DNA of 64,000 nucleotides. Origin: CAXQUZ01 sp942491145 (GTDB lineage Bacteria > Myxococcota_A > UBA796 > UBA2385). How positions within the stretch are numbered: the stretch's first letter is position 1; every line of letters starts with the position of its first letter. The DNA lies in the NCBI GenBank assembly GCA_942491145.1, contig CALOBC010000011.1, forward strand, positions 1 to 64,000, written 5' to 3'. Position numbers and translations under genes: made by a program. Positions 45,177 through 52,943 of the stretch are shown in pieces. The notes beneath the pieces are model-generated. The model did not search any database and was not told the DNA's origin. It saw only the letters and a program-made list of their open reading frames with translations.

Positions 45177-46162
45177 TTGGCTTCCGCTTGCAGCGTGGTC
45201 ACAAACTTGGGCGCCGGGTTTGCGCAGGAGTCGCAGTACAGCGCCAACAGCCAGGTCTCGTCCGGGGCGATCCGCAGCGCGGCGTTCTCGCCGAGAACAT
45301 CGTCGAGGTTGAGCTCTTGCTGGCCAGAGATGGGCACATTCCAGGTCTCGACGGCGATGGTCTCCAGGTCAAAGACCTGGGTCTCGAGGTTCTTCACCGG
45401 CTGGTCGTACCGGGCGATGAGCATCCGGCTGAGGGTGTGGGTGGCCAGGGCATTGCCGATGCCGTCGGTCTCGAGCCGACCCCAGTTCAGGGTGTGGGGC
45501 GACTCGGTGCTCTGGCTGAGGACCAGCGGCTGCAGGGAGTGAAAGTCGACATTCGCGGTGATGGTGGACGTGGCGTCGTCAATCACCACCTCGGTCACGC
45601 CGCCGCTCTGGGGGGGCAGGTAGACCATGGTGTGGGCGCCGGCCTCGGCATCGGACCGGAGCAGGGCCATCCACGTGCCGAGCCCCTCGTTGTAGTACTG
45701 CTCAAGGTCCACATCCCGGCCCAGCACGCCGAAGTCGGCCAGTGCGCAGTGGTCGTCGGTGGGGGTGCAGCTTGCGTAGAGCGAGACCTCGGACTGGGGC
45801 AGGTCGTCGTCGGCCAACCGGGCACTGATCTCTTCGGGGCTCAGGTCCAGAAAGACGAGCAGCAGCACCTCTTCGATCTCGAAGTCCACGCCGCGGACGT
45901 GGCCGTGGATGTCGCGGGTGAGATCGGACCAGTCGATCAGGAGGGTGTCCCCGCCGCCGGCGAGACCGGGCTGGACCGCGACGTCGAGGCTGGCCGAGTA
46001 GTGGTAGTTGTTGGCATCGGTCAGCACGCAGGTCTCGCAGGGGGGGACCACGTCGATGGTGCTGTCGCCCAGGTCGAGCCCGCTGTCGTCGAGACCCTTG
46101 GAGACGTCTCCGACACGCGCACACCCCACGAGAAGCAGTGGAAGCACGAGGACGCGGGTCAT
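45173..46162 (-). CDS. Hypothetical lipoprotein of the sulfotransferase operon
   Basis: A 329-residue lipoprotein (MTRVLVLPLLLVGC) with no recognised domain. It has a CETC motif early in the mature protein and CDSC near the C terminus, and beta-rich stretches between (LLIDWSDLTRDIHGHVRGVD, VTEVVIDDATSTITANVDFH). It overlaps both neighbours by 4 nt and so belongs to the operon. CxxC pairs could bind metal or form disulfides. Confidence 0.7.
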   Translation of the reverse strand: MTRVLVLPLLLVGCARVGDVSKGLDDSGLDLGDSTIDVVPPCETCVLTDANNYHYSASLDVAVQPGLAGGGDTLLIDWSDLTRDIHGHVRGVDFEIEEVLLLVFLDLSPEEISARLADDDLPQSEVSLYASCTPTDDHCALADFGVLGRDVDLEQYYNEGLGTWMALLRSDAEAGAHTMVYLPPQSGGVTEVVIDDATSTITANVDFHSLQPLVLSQSTESPHTLNWGRLETDGIGNALATHTLSRMLIARYDQPVKNLETQVFDLETIAVETWNVPISGQQELNLDDVLGENAALRIAPDETWLLALYCDSCANPAPKFVTTLQAEAK

Positions 46163-47640
46163 TGGGGGGCTCCAGCGAGAGTGGGGGCGCGATGGGAGAA
46201 ACCGAATGCGGCGCCGATGCCGAGGCTGACCCGCCAGACCAGATCCTTGTCGGGGGTCACCTCATCCATCACGCCAAAGTGCGACCAGCTGGTCACGGTG
46301 TTGCCGTCGTCGGTGCGCTGCGCGTTGCCGAGGAAGCCCACGTGGAAGCAACCTCCGCCTTCCCACCGCCAGGTCTCGGCGGCGGTGCGGGCGGTCTCGT
46401 CGAGCGCGATGTTCACGGCGCCCGAGCACATGGTGGTGTCGCCGGGGTTGCGGCGGTTGAACACCAGCAGCTCATCGCCGATGCGCTGGACGCTGTGGGG
46501 GAAGTGCACGGTGCGCTCGGCGGCGATGTGGAAGTCGTCGGACTCATCTGAGAGGATCCACGCGGTCTCACCGGTCTCGGCGTCGATGCGGGCGACGCCG
46601 TTGTTGGCCGTGATGGTGACGTAGAGCTCGTTGGTCTCGGCATCGTGGGAGATGCTGTTGACGTGGGACCAGTCCTCGATGTCGCCCTCTTCGGGCATGA
46701 AGCCGGTGTTGTAGGTGCGGCCGAGGTCGGGCACGAGGTGGTCGAAGGCGTCCCAGAGGAGGCGGGTCTCGCCGCTGGGGTCTTGCACCAGGATGGTGTC
46801 GCCCAGCAGGGTGCGGTCGCCGAAGGACCGCAGGGTCCAGCCGAGCATGGCCGCGCCGCCGTCGGGGAGCAGCACGAAGTCGGTGTGGCCCGTCATAAAG
46901 CTGCGGCGGCTGAGCTCTTCGCCCGTCCATGCGATGTGGACCAGATCGCCGGTCTCGTCGAGGCGCTCGCCCTGGGTGTTGAAGATGATGCCGGTGCCGT
47001 CGGGGCTCGGCATCACCCGAAAGATGATCGCGTGGGTGCCGGGATCGCCGCCCCCATCGACCTCCCGGTCCCACACCTTCGACGCCCAGACATACTCACC
47101 GTCATTGTCGATAATGGCGGCGTACAAGCTGTTTTCGCTGATGATGGGCGTGAACGTGTAGCCCTGGTCGTCCGCCGCGGCCCGCACATCGGCCGACAGC
47201 GGGGCCAAGGATGCGGGCAGGCTGCCGGTCTCCAGCGTGATCTCGGCGGAGCACACCGTGCCGTCGGGGCTGGTGCCGCGCGCTTGGATCGTGTAGCTCG
47301 ACTGCTGGTGCAGCCCGGTGAGCAGGTGCTCGTGCGCGGTGGCGGGGGTCGCTTCGAGGGGGGTCTCGCGGGTCTGGTCGCGCCAGCCGGTGACCACCAG
47401 GGACGTCTGCATGGGGGTGTCGCTGGACCAGCGCACCCGCGCCACGGTGGCGACGCCGGTGAGGCCAGCCTCCAGCCCGAAGAGCTGCTGTTCAAGCTCC
47501 ACACAGTCCTGCGGCGGCTCGGCCGAGTCGACCGGGGCGCCCATTTCTTGTTCTCCAGAATCCTGACCAGGACGCTCTTCGTACGACTTGTTCGAACAGC
47601 TGCAGAGCACGAGAACGGACAGGGATGTGAGGAGCCGCAC
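46159..47640 (-). CDS. Arylsulfotransferase-like (ASST) lipoprotein, first gene of the operon
   Basis: About 493 residues; GTG at 47640 has GAGG 6 nt upstream and gives a signal with lipobox LVLCSC. An Ig-like N-terminal part (about 50-135) leads into an ASST-type propeller: DWSHVNSISHDAETNELYVT, NGVARIDAETGETAWIL, TVHFPHSVQRIGDELLVFNR and HVGFLGNAQRTDDGNTVTSW. Arylsulfate sulfotransferases move sulfuryl groups between phenols without PAPS, using active-site His residues in the periplasm; His residues sit in the expected DWSHVN and FPHS positions. Whether it is catalytic or only a propeller relative is open. Confidence 0.75.
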   Translation of the reverse strand: MRLLTSLSVLVLCSCSNKSYEERPGQDSGEQEMGAPVDSAEPPQDCVELEQQLFGLEAGLTGVATVARVRWSSDTPMQTSLVVTGWRDQTRETPLEATPATAHEHLLTGLHQQSSYTIQARGTSPDGTVCSAEITLETGSLPASLAPLSADVRAAADDQGYTFTPIISENSLYAAIIDNDGEYVWASKVWDREVDGGGDPGTHAIIFRVMPSPDGTGIIFNTQGERLDETGDLVHIAWTGEELSRRSFMTGHTDFVLLPDGGAAMLGWTLRSFGDRTLLGDTILVQDPSGETRLLWDAFDHLVPDLGRTYNTGFMPEEGDIEDWSHVNSISHDAETNELYVTITANNGVARIDAETGETAWILSDESDDFHIAAERTVHFPHSVQRIGDELLVFNRRNPGDTTMCSGAVNIALDETARTAAETWRWEGGGCFHVGFLGNAQRTDDGNTVTSWSHFGVMDEVTPDKDLVWRVSLGIGAAFGFSHRAPTLAGAPQ

Positions 47641-47780
47641 GAGCAACCTCGGGCTGGGGGCACTGACCGCATGGCATCAGGTGGCCCAGTCAATTGTCAG
47701 AGAGTGGTGTGGTGCGCGGGACCCCTCTCCACGCGGTCTCCGGGCCTGTGCGTTAGGCCGGGCCGAAGCCTGGAGGCCCC

Positions 47781-48608
47781 GTGCCTGAGACCACGCTCAG
47801 TGAAAACCATCCCCGCTTTGGTGTGCGCACCCACGGCGCCCGCCGGGTGGTCGACCTGGGTGGGGGCAAGCGCTTCTTTGGCACCGTGTTGATGGTGATG
47901 GGCAGCGCGTTTGTGCTGCTCGTGAGCCTCGTGGGGCTGGCATCCGGGCTGATGGGGGCGACCGGCGGTGACCTCGGTGCTGCGGTCGCGTCGGCGGTGG
48001 GCCTGGTGTGTGTGGGCATGGCCATGGGCGCCGTCCCGCTCGGGCTCGGCTTTGTGTTGCGCCGCAGTGGCACCGGCGCCGGCGAGAAGGACGAAGAAGT
48101 GGCCGTCTATGACGGGGGCATGGTCATCCGCATCAACGGCGGCGACACCGAGCTGGCTTGGGCCGACATCGCACACTTCTACCGTCCGCCGGCCAAGGGT
48201 CGCCTGGGCGCCTTGTCGGTCAGCGTGCCCTACGACTTCTTCCGGGTGGCGGGGCCGGACGGCTTCATCTTCGAGGCCCGGGGCTTGCGGGGTCTGCAAG
48301 AGATGGGGGAAGCGGTCGAGGCTGCGGTGACGCCGCTGCGGGTGGCGTGGGCGATGCAACGGCTGGATGCGGGTGAGCTTGCGTGCTTCGGGGAGCTGCA
48401 ACTTGGCGAGGAGGGCATTCGCGGCTTTGGCCTCGGCGGGATGCTGGTGAAGTGGGCCGATGTCGATGGGTTTGGCATCGGCAAACACAACTTCTTCGGC
48501 GTGAAGGAGCGGGGCAACCCCTTCCTGCAGAAGGGGCCCCTGTTCATCTTCATGCCGGATGTGGAGGCCTTCTTGGAGGTCGTGGACCGGATGCGCCGCC
48601 GCGGATGA
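47781..48608 (+). CDS. Membrane protein of unknown function (DUF6585-like)
   Basis: A 275-residue protein. Two hydrophobic segments lie at about 35-60 and 68-92. A cytoplasmic C-terminal part with PH-like repeats follows (VAVYDGGMVIRINGGDTELA, WADIAHFYRPP, and again LGEEGIRGFGLGGMLVKWAD, VDGFGIGKHNFFG). The doubled 'WADI..F' pattern resembles DUF6585-type proteins; the assignment is tentative. GGAGG 5 nt before GTG at 47781 supports the start. It is divergent from the sulfotransferase operon. Confidence 0.68.
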   Translation: MPETTLSENHPRFGVRTHGARRVVDLGGGKRFFGTVLMVMGSAFVLLVSLVGLASGLMGATGGDLGAAVASAVGLVCVGMAMGAVPLGLGFVLRRSGTGAGEKDEEVAVYDGGMVIRINGGDTELAWADIAHFYRPPAKGRLGALSVSVPYDFFRVAGPDGFIFEARGLRGLQEMGEAVEAAVTPLRVAWAMQRLDAGELACFGELQLGEEGIRGFGLGGMLVKWADVDGFGIGKHNFFGVKERGNPFLQKGPLFIFMPDVEAFLEVVDRMRRRG

Positions 48609-48632
48609 GGGCGCGCGCCAAGCCCCGCGAGC

Positions 48633-49213
48633 TCAGTTGCACGCTTGGTTCTTGGCACCCTGAACCGTGACGCCCACGTCGAGCAGGTAGCTGGCGCGGA
48701 TGCGGGTGTCGTCCTTCGGTGAGTTGGCCTCGATCTCGGTGGTCAGGGTCATGGACTCGCTGACCACGAAGTCGGTGAGATCGACGTCCATCACGTCAAA
48801 GCTGACGACCTTGGTGCCCTTGGGGAACTCGACGGCCTCGGCGATGAGCACCGGCTCGAGTCCCGGGGACTCCACCCAGATCTCCACGCTGCTGAGGAAG
48901 GACAGGTCGGCGTCCTCGGGGGAGAGGGTCTCCAGCTCAAAGCTCACGAGCCGCACATCTTTGATGTCGCCGGGCTCGACGCCTTGGTTCTTGAGTTTCT
49001 CGGAGTGGCGAGGTTCATGTTGGTGAAGCCGTCGAAGCCGAGGTCGCCGAGCAGGTCTTCGATGATGCTGCCGCCGGAGACCGTGACCTCGTCTTTGCCC
49101 TCCAGCTCGATGTGGGCGAGCGTGGCATTTCCGCAGGCGACCCAGGCGCCCAGCATCAGGGTCGGGGGCAGCCAGCCTCGAACAGAGAGGGGACGGGTGG
49201 GCTTGGTGTGCAT
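48633..49213 (-). pseudogene. Lipoprotein gene split by one frameshift
   Basis: The 5' part encodes a lipoprotein start (PTLMLGAWVACGNATL) and IIEDLLGDLGFDGFTNMNLA. In that frame it then meets a stop at 48944. In another frame the protein continues as HSEKLKNQGVEPGDIKDVRL followed by VSFELETLSPEDADLSFLSS and runs to 48635. Joining the frames near 49003 needs one extra base, for example gcccac for the gccac seen on the minus strand, and gives one smooth protein of about 193 residues. The family is not recognised. A true mutation or an assembly error both fit. Confidence 0.65.
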
Positions 49214-49691
49214 GGGGCTCCTTCGCGAACCGGGCGCGTGGACCGGTTGGATATCCTGCTCTGTCGCAGACCGATGCCCGGACGCTCTTTCATTGAGGTG
49301 ACAGCGGGCCTCCCCCGTCGGTGTCTCGGCCGGAGTGTCGGTCGCACTGCAGCTCTGGATGCCTCCGTTGCGTCCAAAGACGTGAGGATGAGCCCCGTCA
49401 GCCGGTGCCTGCGAGGGACTTGTCGAAGACGGCAGCGGTCTTGGGTTGAGAGCAGTGCCAAGGATGGGTTGACTTGCGCAAGGACTGGGCCTGTTGGAAT
49501 TCTCTGCGGCTCATGTGCACACATCGGCTTGGTATATGGTTCTCCATAAAGCTCTGTTTTAGGTCATTCTCGTTGGTTCCAGCCGTCCGAATTGGCTGCT
49601 GTGAAAGAAGCATGAAAGATTGCATGTCCCGAGCCTGCGTTGGACAGGATGAACCCGGACGGACACACCGTCCCAGTCATGGAGCCAACTT
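49214..49691. other. AT-richer intergenic region upstream of the Ala-rich lipoprotein
   Basis: No gene is visible. The 49490-49640 part is clearly less GC-rich than the rest of the window (ggtatatggttctccataaa, tgaaagattgcatg) and probably holds the promoter of the next gene. No -10/-35 pair stands out with proper spacing. Confidence 0.45.
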
Positions 49692-51221
49692 ATGCGCACC
49701 TTCAACAACTCTTCCCTTCGTCACTCCCTCAACCCCCGTGTTGCGGGCTTCCTCCTGCTGCTCGGTGCTGGCATGGCCACGGGCTGTGCGGGGGACAAGA
49801 ACGCCGACGACACTGCAGCATCGAGTGACGGTGGCGACGGAAGCGACGGCGGCGACGGCGGCGACGGCGGCGACGGCGCGGACGGTGGCGACGGTGGCAC
49901 CGGCCAGTCCACCCTGACCGGTCGGGTGGCGGACACTGACGGAGCGCGCCGTGTGGCCGAGCTGGGCGGCAGCGGCACGGTCGAGGCGACCAGCACTGTG
50001 CGCGCCGTGACGTCCGATGGTGAGGTCCTTGGCGAGGGGGAGGTCGACGCCAGCGGCAGCTTCTCCATCGACGTCAACGCCGATGAAGAGATGGTCATCG
50101 TTGAGTCCCTCACCGCTGAGGGAGAGGTCACCGCTCGGGCCATCGTCGCGTCGACTGCCGAAGAAGGCGAAGAGCGCTTCTCCCCCGAGCTCAATGCAGA
50201 GTCCTCGCTGGAGGCCCTCGTCTGGATTCAGATGGTCGAAGACGGCGCTGAGGACGGTGATCCCGCCGACCTGCGTGCTCGCATCGACAGCCGCATCGCC
50301 GCCAGTGTGCGCGGTGAAGTCGAGTCCGGAGACGCCGCCCTGGAAGACCCGGTGGTCGCCTTGAGTGCCGGTGTGCGCGCTGCCCAGGAGTCCGAGACCC
50401 GGGCCTGGACCGAAGCGGGCCTGAGCCTCACCCAGGAAGCGGTCTTTGCGGCCTCGATGGACGCGATGATCGCCATGGATGCGGAGCTCTACGCCCGCAG
50501 CTCGTCCGCGTCTGACAGCATGGATGGCTACCACGAGGCCGTCTTCGAGGCGATGGTGGCGCTCGGTGCCGAAGCCGAAGAGCAGATGGAGGCCGAAGCC
50601 CAGGCGAGCGCGTCCTTCCGGTTGACGGTGGCCGCAGACCTGAGCGCCCACGGTGAGGTGGGTGCCGAGATGGCCGATGCTTCGGCGACGGCGGCAGCTG
50701 AGCTTGAGGCCCGCGCCAGTGCCATGGCCCTGCAGGCGGCCCTCGAAGCGAGTGCGGCGGGTGATGCGGCGGTGGCTGCGGGCGTGGCGGCTTCGGCCGA
50801 CCTGATGCTCAGCGCCTACGCGGCGGCAGATGCCGAGGCGGCAGCCAGCGCTTGGGCCGAGTTTGAGACCGCGGTGACGGGCTCGGGAGACGTGGACACG
50901 GCGCTGTTGGCCTTGACCTTCGGCGGCTCGGCCACGGCGGCATCTTCTCTCGCTGTGGACGCAGCGGTCGCTGCTTCCGCTGTGGCCTCGGCCACCTACG
51001 AAGCCCAGCTCATTGCGGCCATGGACGCGGCCATCGCGGCGGGTGGTGCGGTTGACATCACCGCCATGGTGCAGGCCACCGCCGAGGCCCGGGCGACCTG
51101 GCATGCGGCCGTCGAGGCGGCTGTGGCCGAGGTTCCCGCTGAGGACCTTGACGTGAACGGTGCTCTGACCGCAGAGCTGGTCATCATCGCCTCCGGCGGG
51201 TTCGCTGCCGGCGCCATGTAG
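49692..51221 (+). CDS. Ala-rich helical lipoprotein with (Gly-Asp-Gly) linker
   Basis: A 509-residue lipoprotein (signal ends GMATGCAG) with a GGDGGDGGDG linker at residues about 47-72. A carboxypeptidase-regulatory-like beta piece follows (STLTGRVADTDGARRVAELG, EVDASGSFSIDVNADEEMVI). From residue 150 on it is a long Ala/Glu-rich, probably helical rod (MALQAALEASAAGDAAVAAG and similar) with few charged Lys or Arg. I do not recognise the family. GGAG 8 nt before ATG at 49692 sets the start. Confidence 0.75.
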   Translation: MRTFNNSSLRHSLNPRVAGFLLLLGAGMATGCAGDKNADDTAASSDGGDGSDGGDGGDGGDGADGGDGGTGQSTLTGRVADTDGARRVAELGGSGTVEATSTVRAVTSDGEVLGEGEVDASGSFSIDVNADEEMVIVESLTAEGEVTARAIVASTAEEGEERFSPELNAESSLEALVWIQMVEDGAEDGDPADLRARIDSRIAASVRGEVESGDAALEDPVVALSAGVRAAQESETRAWTEAGLSLTQEAVFAASMDAMIAMDAELYARSSSASDSMDGYHEAVFEAMVALGAEAEEQMEAEAQASASFRLTVAADLSAHGEVGAEMADASATAAAELEARASAMALQAALEASAAGDAAVAAGVAASADLMLSAYAAADAEAAASAWAEFETAVTGSGDVDTALLALTFGGSATAASSLAVDAAVAASAVASATYEAQLIAAMDAAIAAGGAVDITAMVQATAEARATWHAAVEAAVAEVPAEDLDVNGALTAELVIIASGGFAAGAM

Positions 51222-51230
51222 AAGTGACCT

Positions 51231-51274
51231 GGGGGGAGTCCGAGTCGACCCTGAGTGGGCTCGGTTCCCCCCCC
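51231..51274 (+). terminator. Hairpin after the Ala-rich lipoprotein gene
   Basis: Two-part stem: gggggga paired with the C-run, then ccgag / ctcgg, around a 15-nt loop. It starts 10 nt after the stop codon. No T-tract follows, so terminator function is likely but not certain. Confidence 0.45.
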
Positions 51275-51449
51275 GCTGGCTTGATGTTCGCCCGGGGCTG
51301 CCCAAGCAGTCTCGGGCGCTCGGCGTTCTTGGGTGTCTGGGTCCCGCTGCGCCTCGCCAAGGCAGCGGCTTCGGCAACAGCGTGGGGCCGGCCGGATCGG
51401 GCCGGATAGGGGAGCGCCGCGCTGCGTCCTGGCAGCGGGAGGAGTGCCT

Positions 51450-51959
51450 GTGCGAAACGTGCCCATCGACTACCTCGGCGGCTTTCCCCCAGAGCTGCGG
51501 GAGCGTGCGGTCGCGATGCACGAGGCGGGTCGGTTGTTGCCCACGCTTCAGTCTCGCTACACCGAGGTCCACGAGGTTCGGGACAACGCAAGACTGTATC
51601 GCTACGTCCAAGACATGAAGCAGGAGTACCTGCGCAGCTCACCACCTCTGGGCAAGATTCGCTACTGTGAGAAGATCAGCACGGTGCACAACGCATTGGG
51701 TCTCCACACGTTTGCGGTGCGCATCCAAGGCAACAAGCTCAAGCGCAAGAACGAGCTGCGGGTGGGGGCCGTCTTCAAGGACCTACCGGCAGAATTCTTG
51801 CGCATGATCGTGGTGCACGAGCTGTCGCATCTGCGCCACAAAGACCATGACAAGGCCTTTTACCGGTTGTGTCGGCACATGGAACCCAGCTATGCGCGGC
51901 TGGAGACGGACTTGCGCTTGTGGTTGTTCTGCACCGGTGGCAAGGCGACCGCGGGCTGA
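51450..51959 (+). CDS. ygjP: YgjP-type zinc metallopeptidase / metal-dependent hydrolase
   Basis: A 169-residue protein, almost the length of E. coli YgjP (167), and similar throughout: LPTLQSRYTEVHEVRDNARL, LGKIRYCEKISTVHNALGLH, GNKLKRKNELRVGAVFKDLP, then FLRMIVVHELSHLRHKDHDK and HMEPSYARLETDLRLWL. HELSH with the following His is the zinc site. GGAGG 7 nt before GTG at 51450 fixes the start and the MRNVPIDYL beginning. The physiological substrate is unknown. It is followed by two hairpins. Confidence 0.95.
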   Translation: MRNVPIDYLGGFPPELRERAVAMHEAGRLLPTLQSRYTEVHEVRDNARLYRYVQDMKQEYLRSSPPLGKIRYCEKISTVHNALGLHTFAVRIQGNKLKRKNELRVGAVFKDLPAEFLRMIVVHELSHLRHKDHDKAFYRLCRHMEPSYARLETDLRLWLFCTGGKATAG

Positions 51960-52282
51960 GGTGGGGGCGCAGCGCGGGGTCGCAGGGGTGAGGGGGGGCA
52001 GCGTCTTGGTTTGGTGTGTGTCGATTGCGACCCCAGCAGTGGTGTGGTGGTTTGTGATACGGGATTTTCGGGAAGTACCCTTCAATCCCTTGCATCCATT
52101 TGCTGACGGGCTGCGGCAAGCGCAGCCCTGCATACGAGCTGAATCAGATTCATCTCGTATGATAATGCTTTATTGGTGGCCATTGTCATGAGCTTCGGTT
52201 GGGCCGGCGAGTCGAGGGGCATGGGGGAGGCCTTCACCATTGTGGGAAGGGATCCACTGCCTTGGGGACCGCGCCCTGTGAG
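51960..52282. other. Intergenic region with two adjacent hairpins
   Basis: Besides the hairpins annotated separately, no gene is seen. The 52000-52190 part is unusually AT-rich for this genome. Confidence 0.5.
52108..52161. promoter_or_regulatory. Adjacent inverted repeats (hairpin pair)
   Basis: First: gggctgcg / cgcagccc with a 5-nt loop (52108-52128). Second: a 31-nt near-palindrome at 52131-52161, catacgag ... ctcgtatg with inner tgaat / attca and one mismatch. The region is AT-rich. It could be a terminator pair for ygjP or an operator; there is no T-run. Confidence 0.5.
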
Positions 52283-52878
52283 GTGTCCGGGAGCCATCGC
52301 CGCAAGCCCGCCACTCTGCTCGCTGGGGCCCTTGTGCTCCTGGGGGGGCCGGGTCGCGGATTGGGCCTGCTCTCGATTGCCAACGCCGATGGGGATGCAG
52401 CCCTGGTGCGCGCCCTGCGTGCCGACCCGCACGTCTTTGATGCCGCCTCTCGTGGCCGAATTGTGGGTGCCGGCAAGGGCGGCAAAAATGGCCACCAGCA
52501 CGCCCCCCGCGGCCAGCGGCGTCTCCCCATCGACTCGGTGGCTCGGCCCTGCTGTTCACGCCCAACGCCATCTCCATCGCGGGCATGGAGCCCGCTGCTC
52601 TTGACCTTGACGGCACAGGCTTTTCGTCGAGTGCGCTGGGCTTCACGGGCAGCTTGGTGTCGGCGGAGGACGGGACCACCCCGGGGGCACCGTTGGCGGG
52701 CACGTCGATTGGGGCTTGGGTGGACTCCGGTGGGTCCATCTCGGAGGGCGGCCTGTCGGGCACCAGCCTGCTGGTGGGGTCCGGCGCGGTGGACGTGGGC
52801 ATGGACCTCTCCGGCGGCACGGAGGCTGCGTCCTTCTCCACCGGGCGCTCCTTGCACAACGGCACCACAGCCCCCTGA
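52283..52878 (+). pseudogene. Frameshifted small secreted Gly/Ser-rich protein
   Basis: GTG at 52283 opens a frame with a signal-like start (RKPATLLAGALVLLGG) and GLGLLSIANADGDAALVRAL. After about 52510 the sensible frame changes to one that reads SALLFTPNAISIAGMEPAAL and ends in a Gly/Ser-rich tail (GAWVDSGGSISEGGLSG) at 52878. One missing base would join them, the same kind of defect as in the next gene. The minus strand also has open frames here with normal codon bias, so the strand is not certain. Confidence 0.35.
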
Positions 52879-52918
52879 GCCCACCCCGCGACCCTCGGGT
52901 CGACCACCACCCGCGTCG

Positions 52919-52943
52919 CCCCGGAGAGCCTTGCTCTTCGGGG
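52919..52943. terminator. Hairpin at the start of the subtilase gene
   Basis: ccccgg agagc ctt gctct tcgggg forms an 11-bp stem with one G-U pair and a 3-nt loop. It lies between the Gly/Ser-rich gene and the protease coding region and overlaps the protease's probable TTG start at 52931. It may end the upstream transcript or mask that start. Confidence 0.4.
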
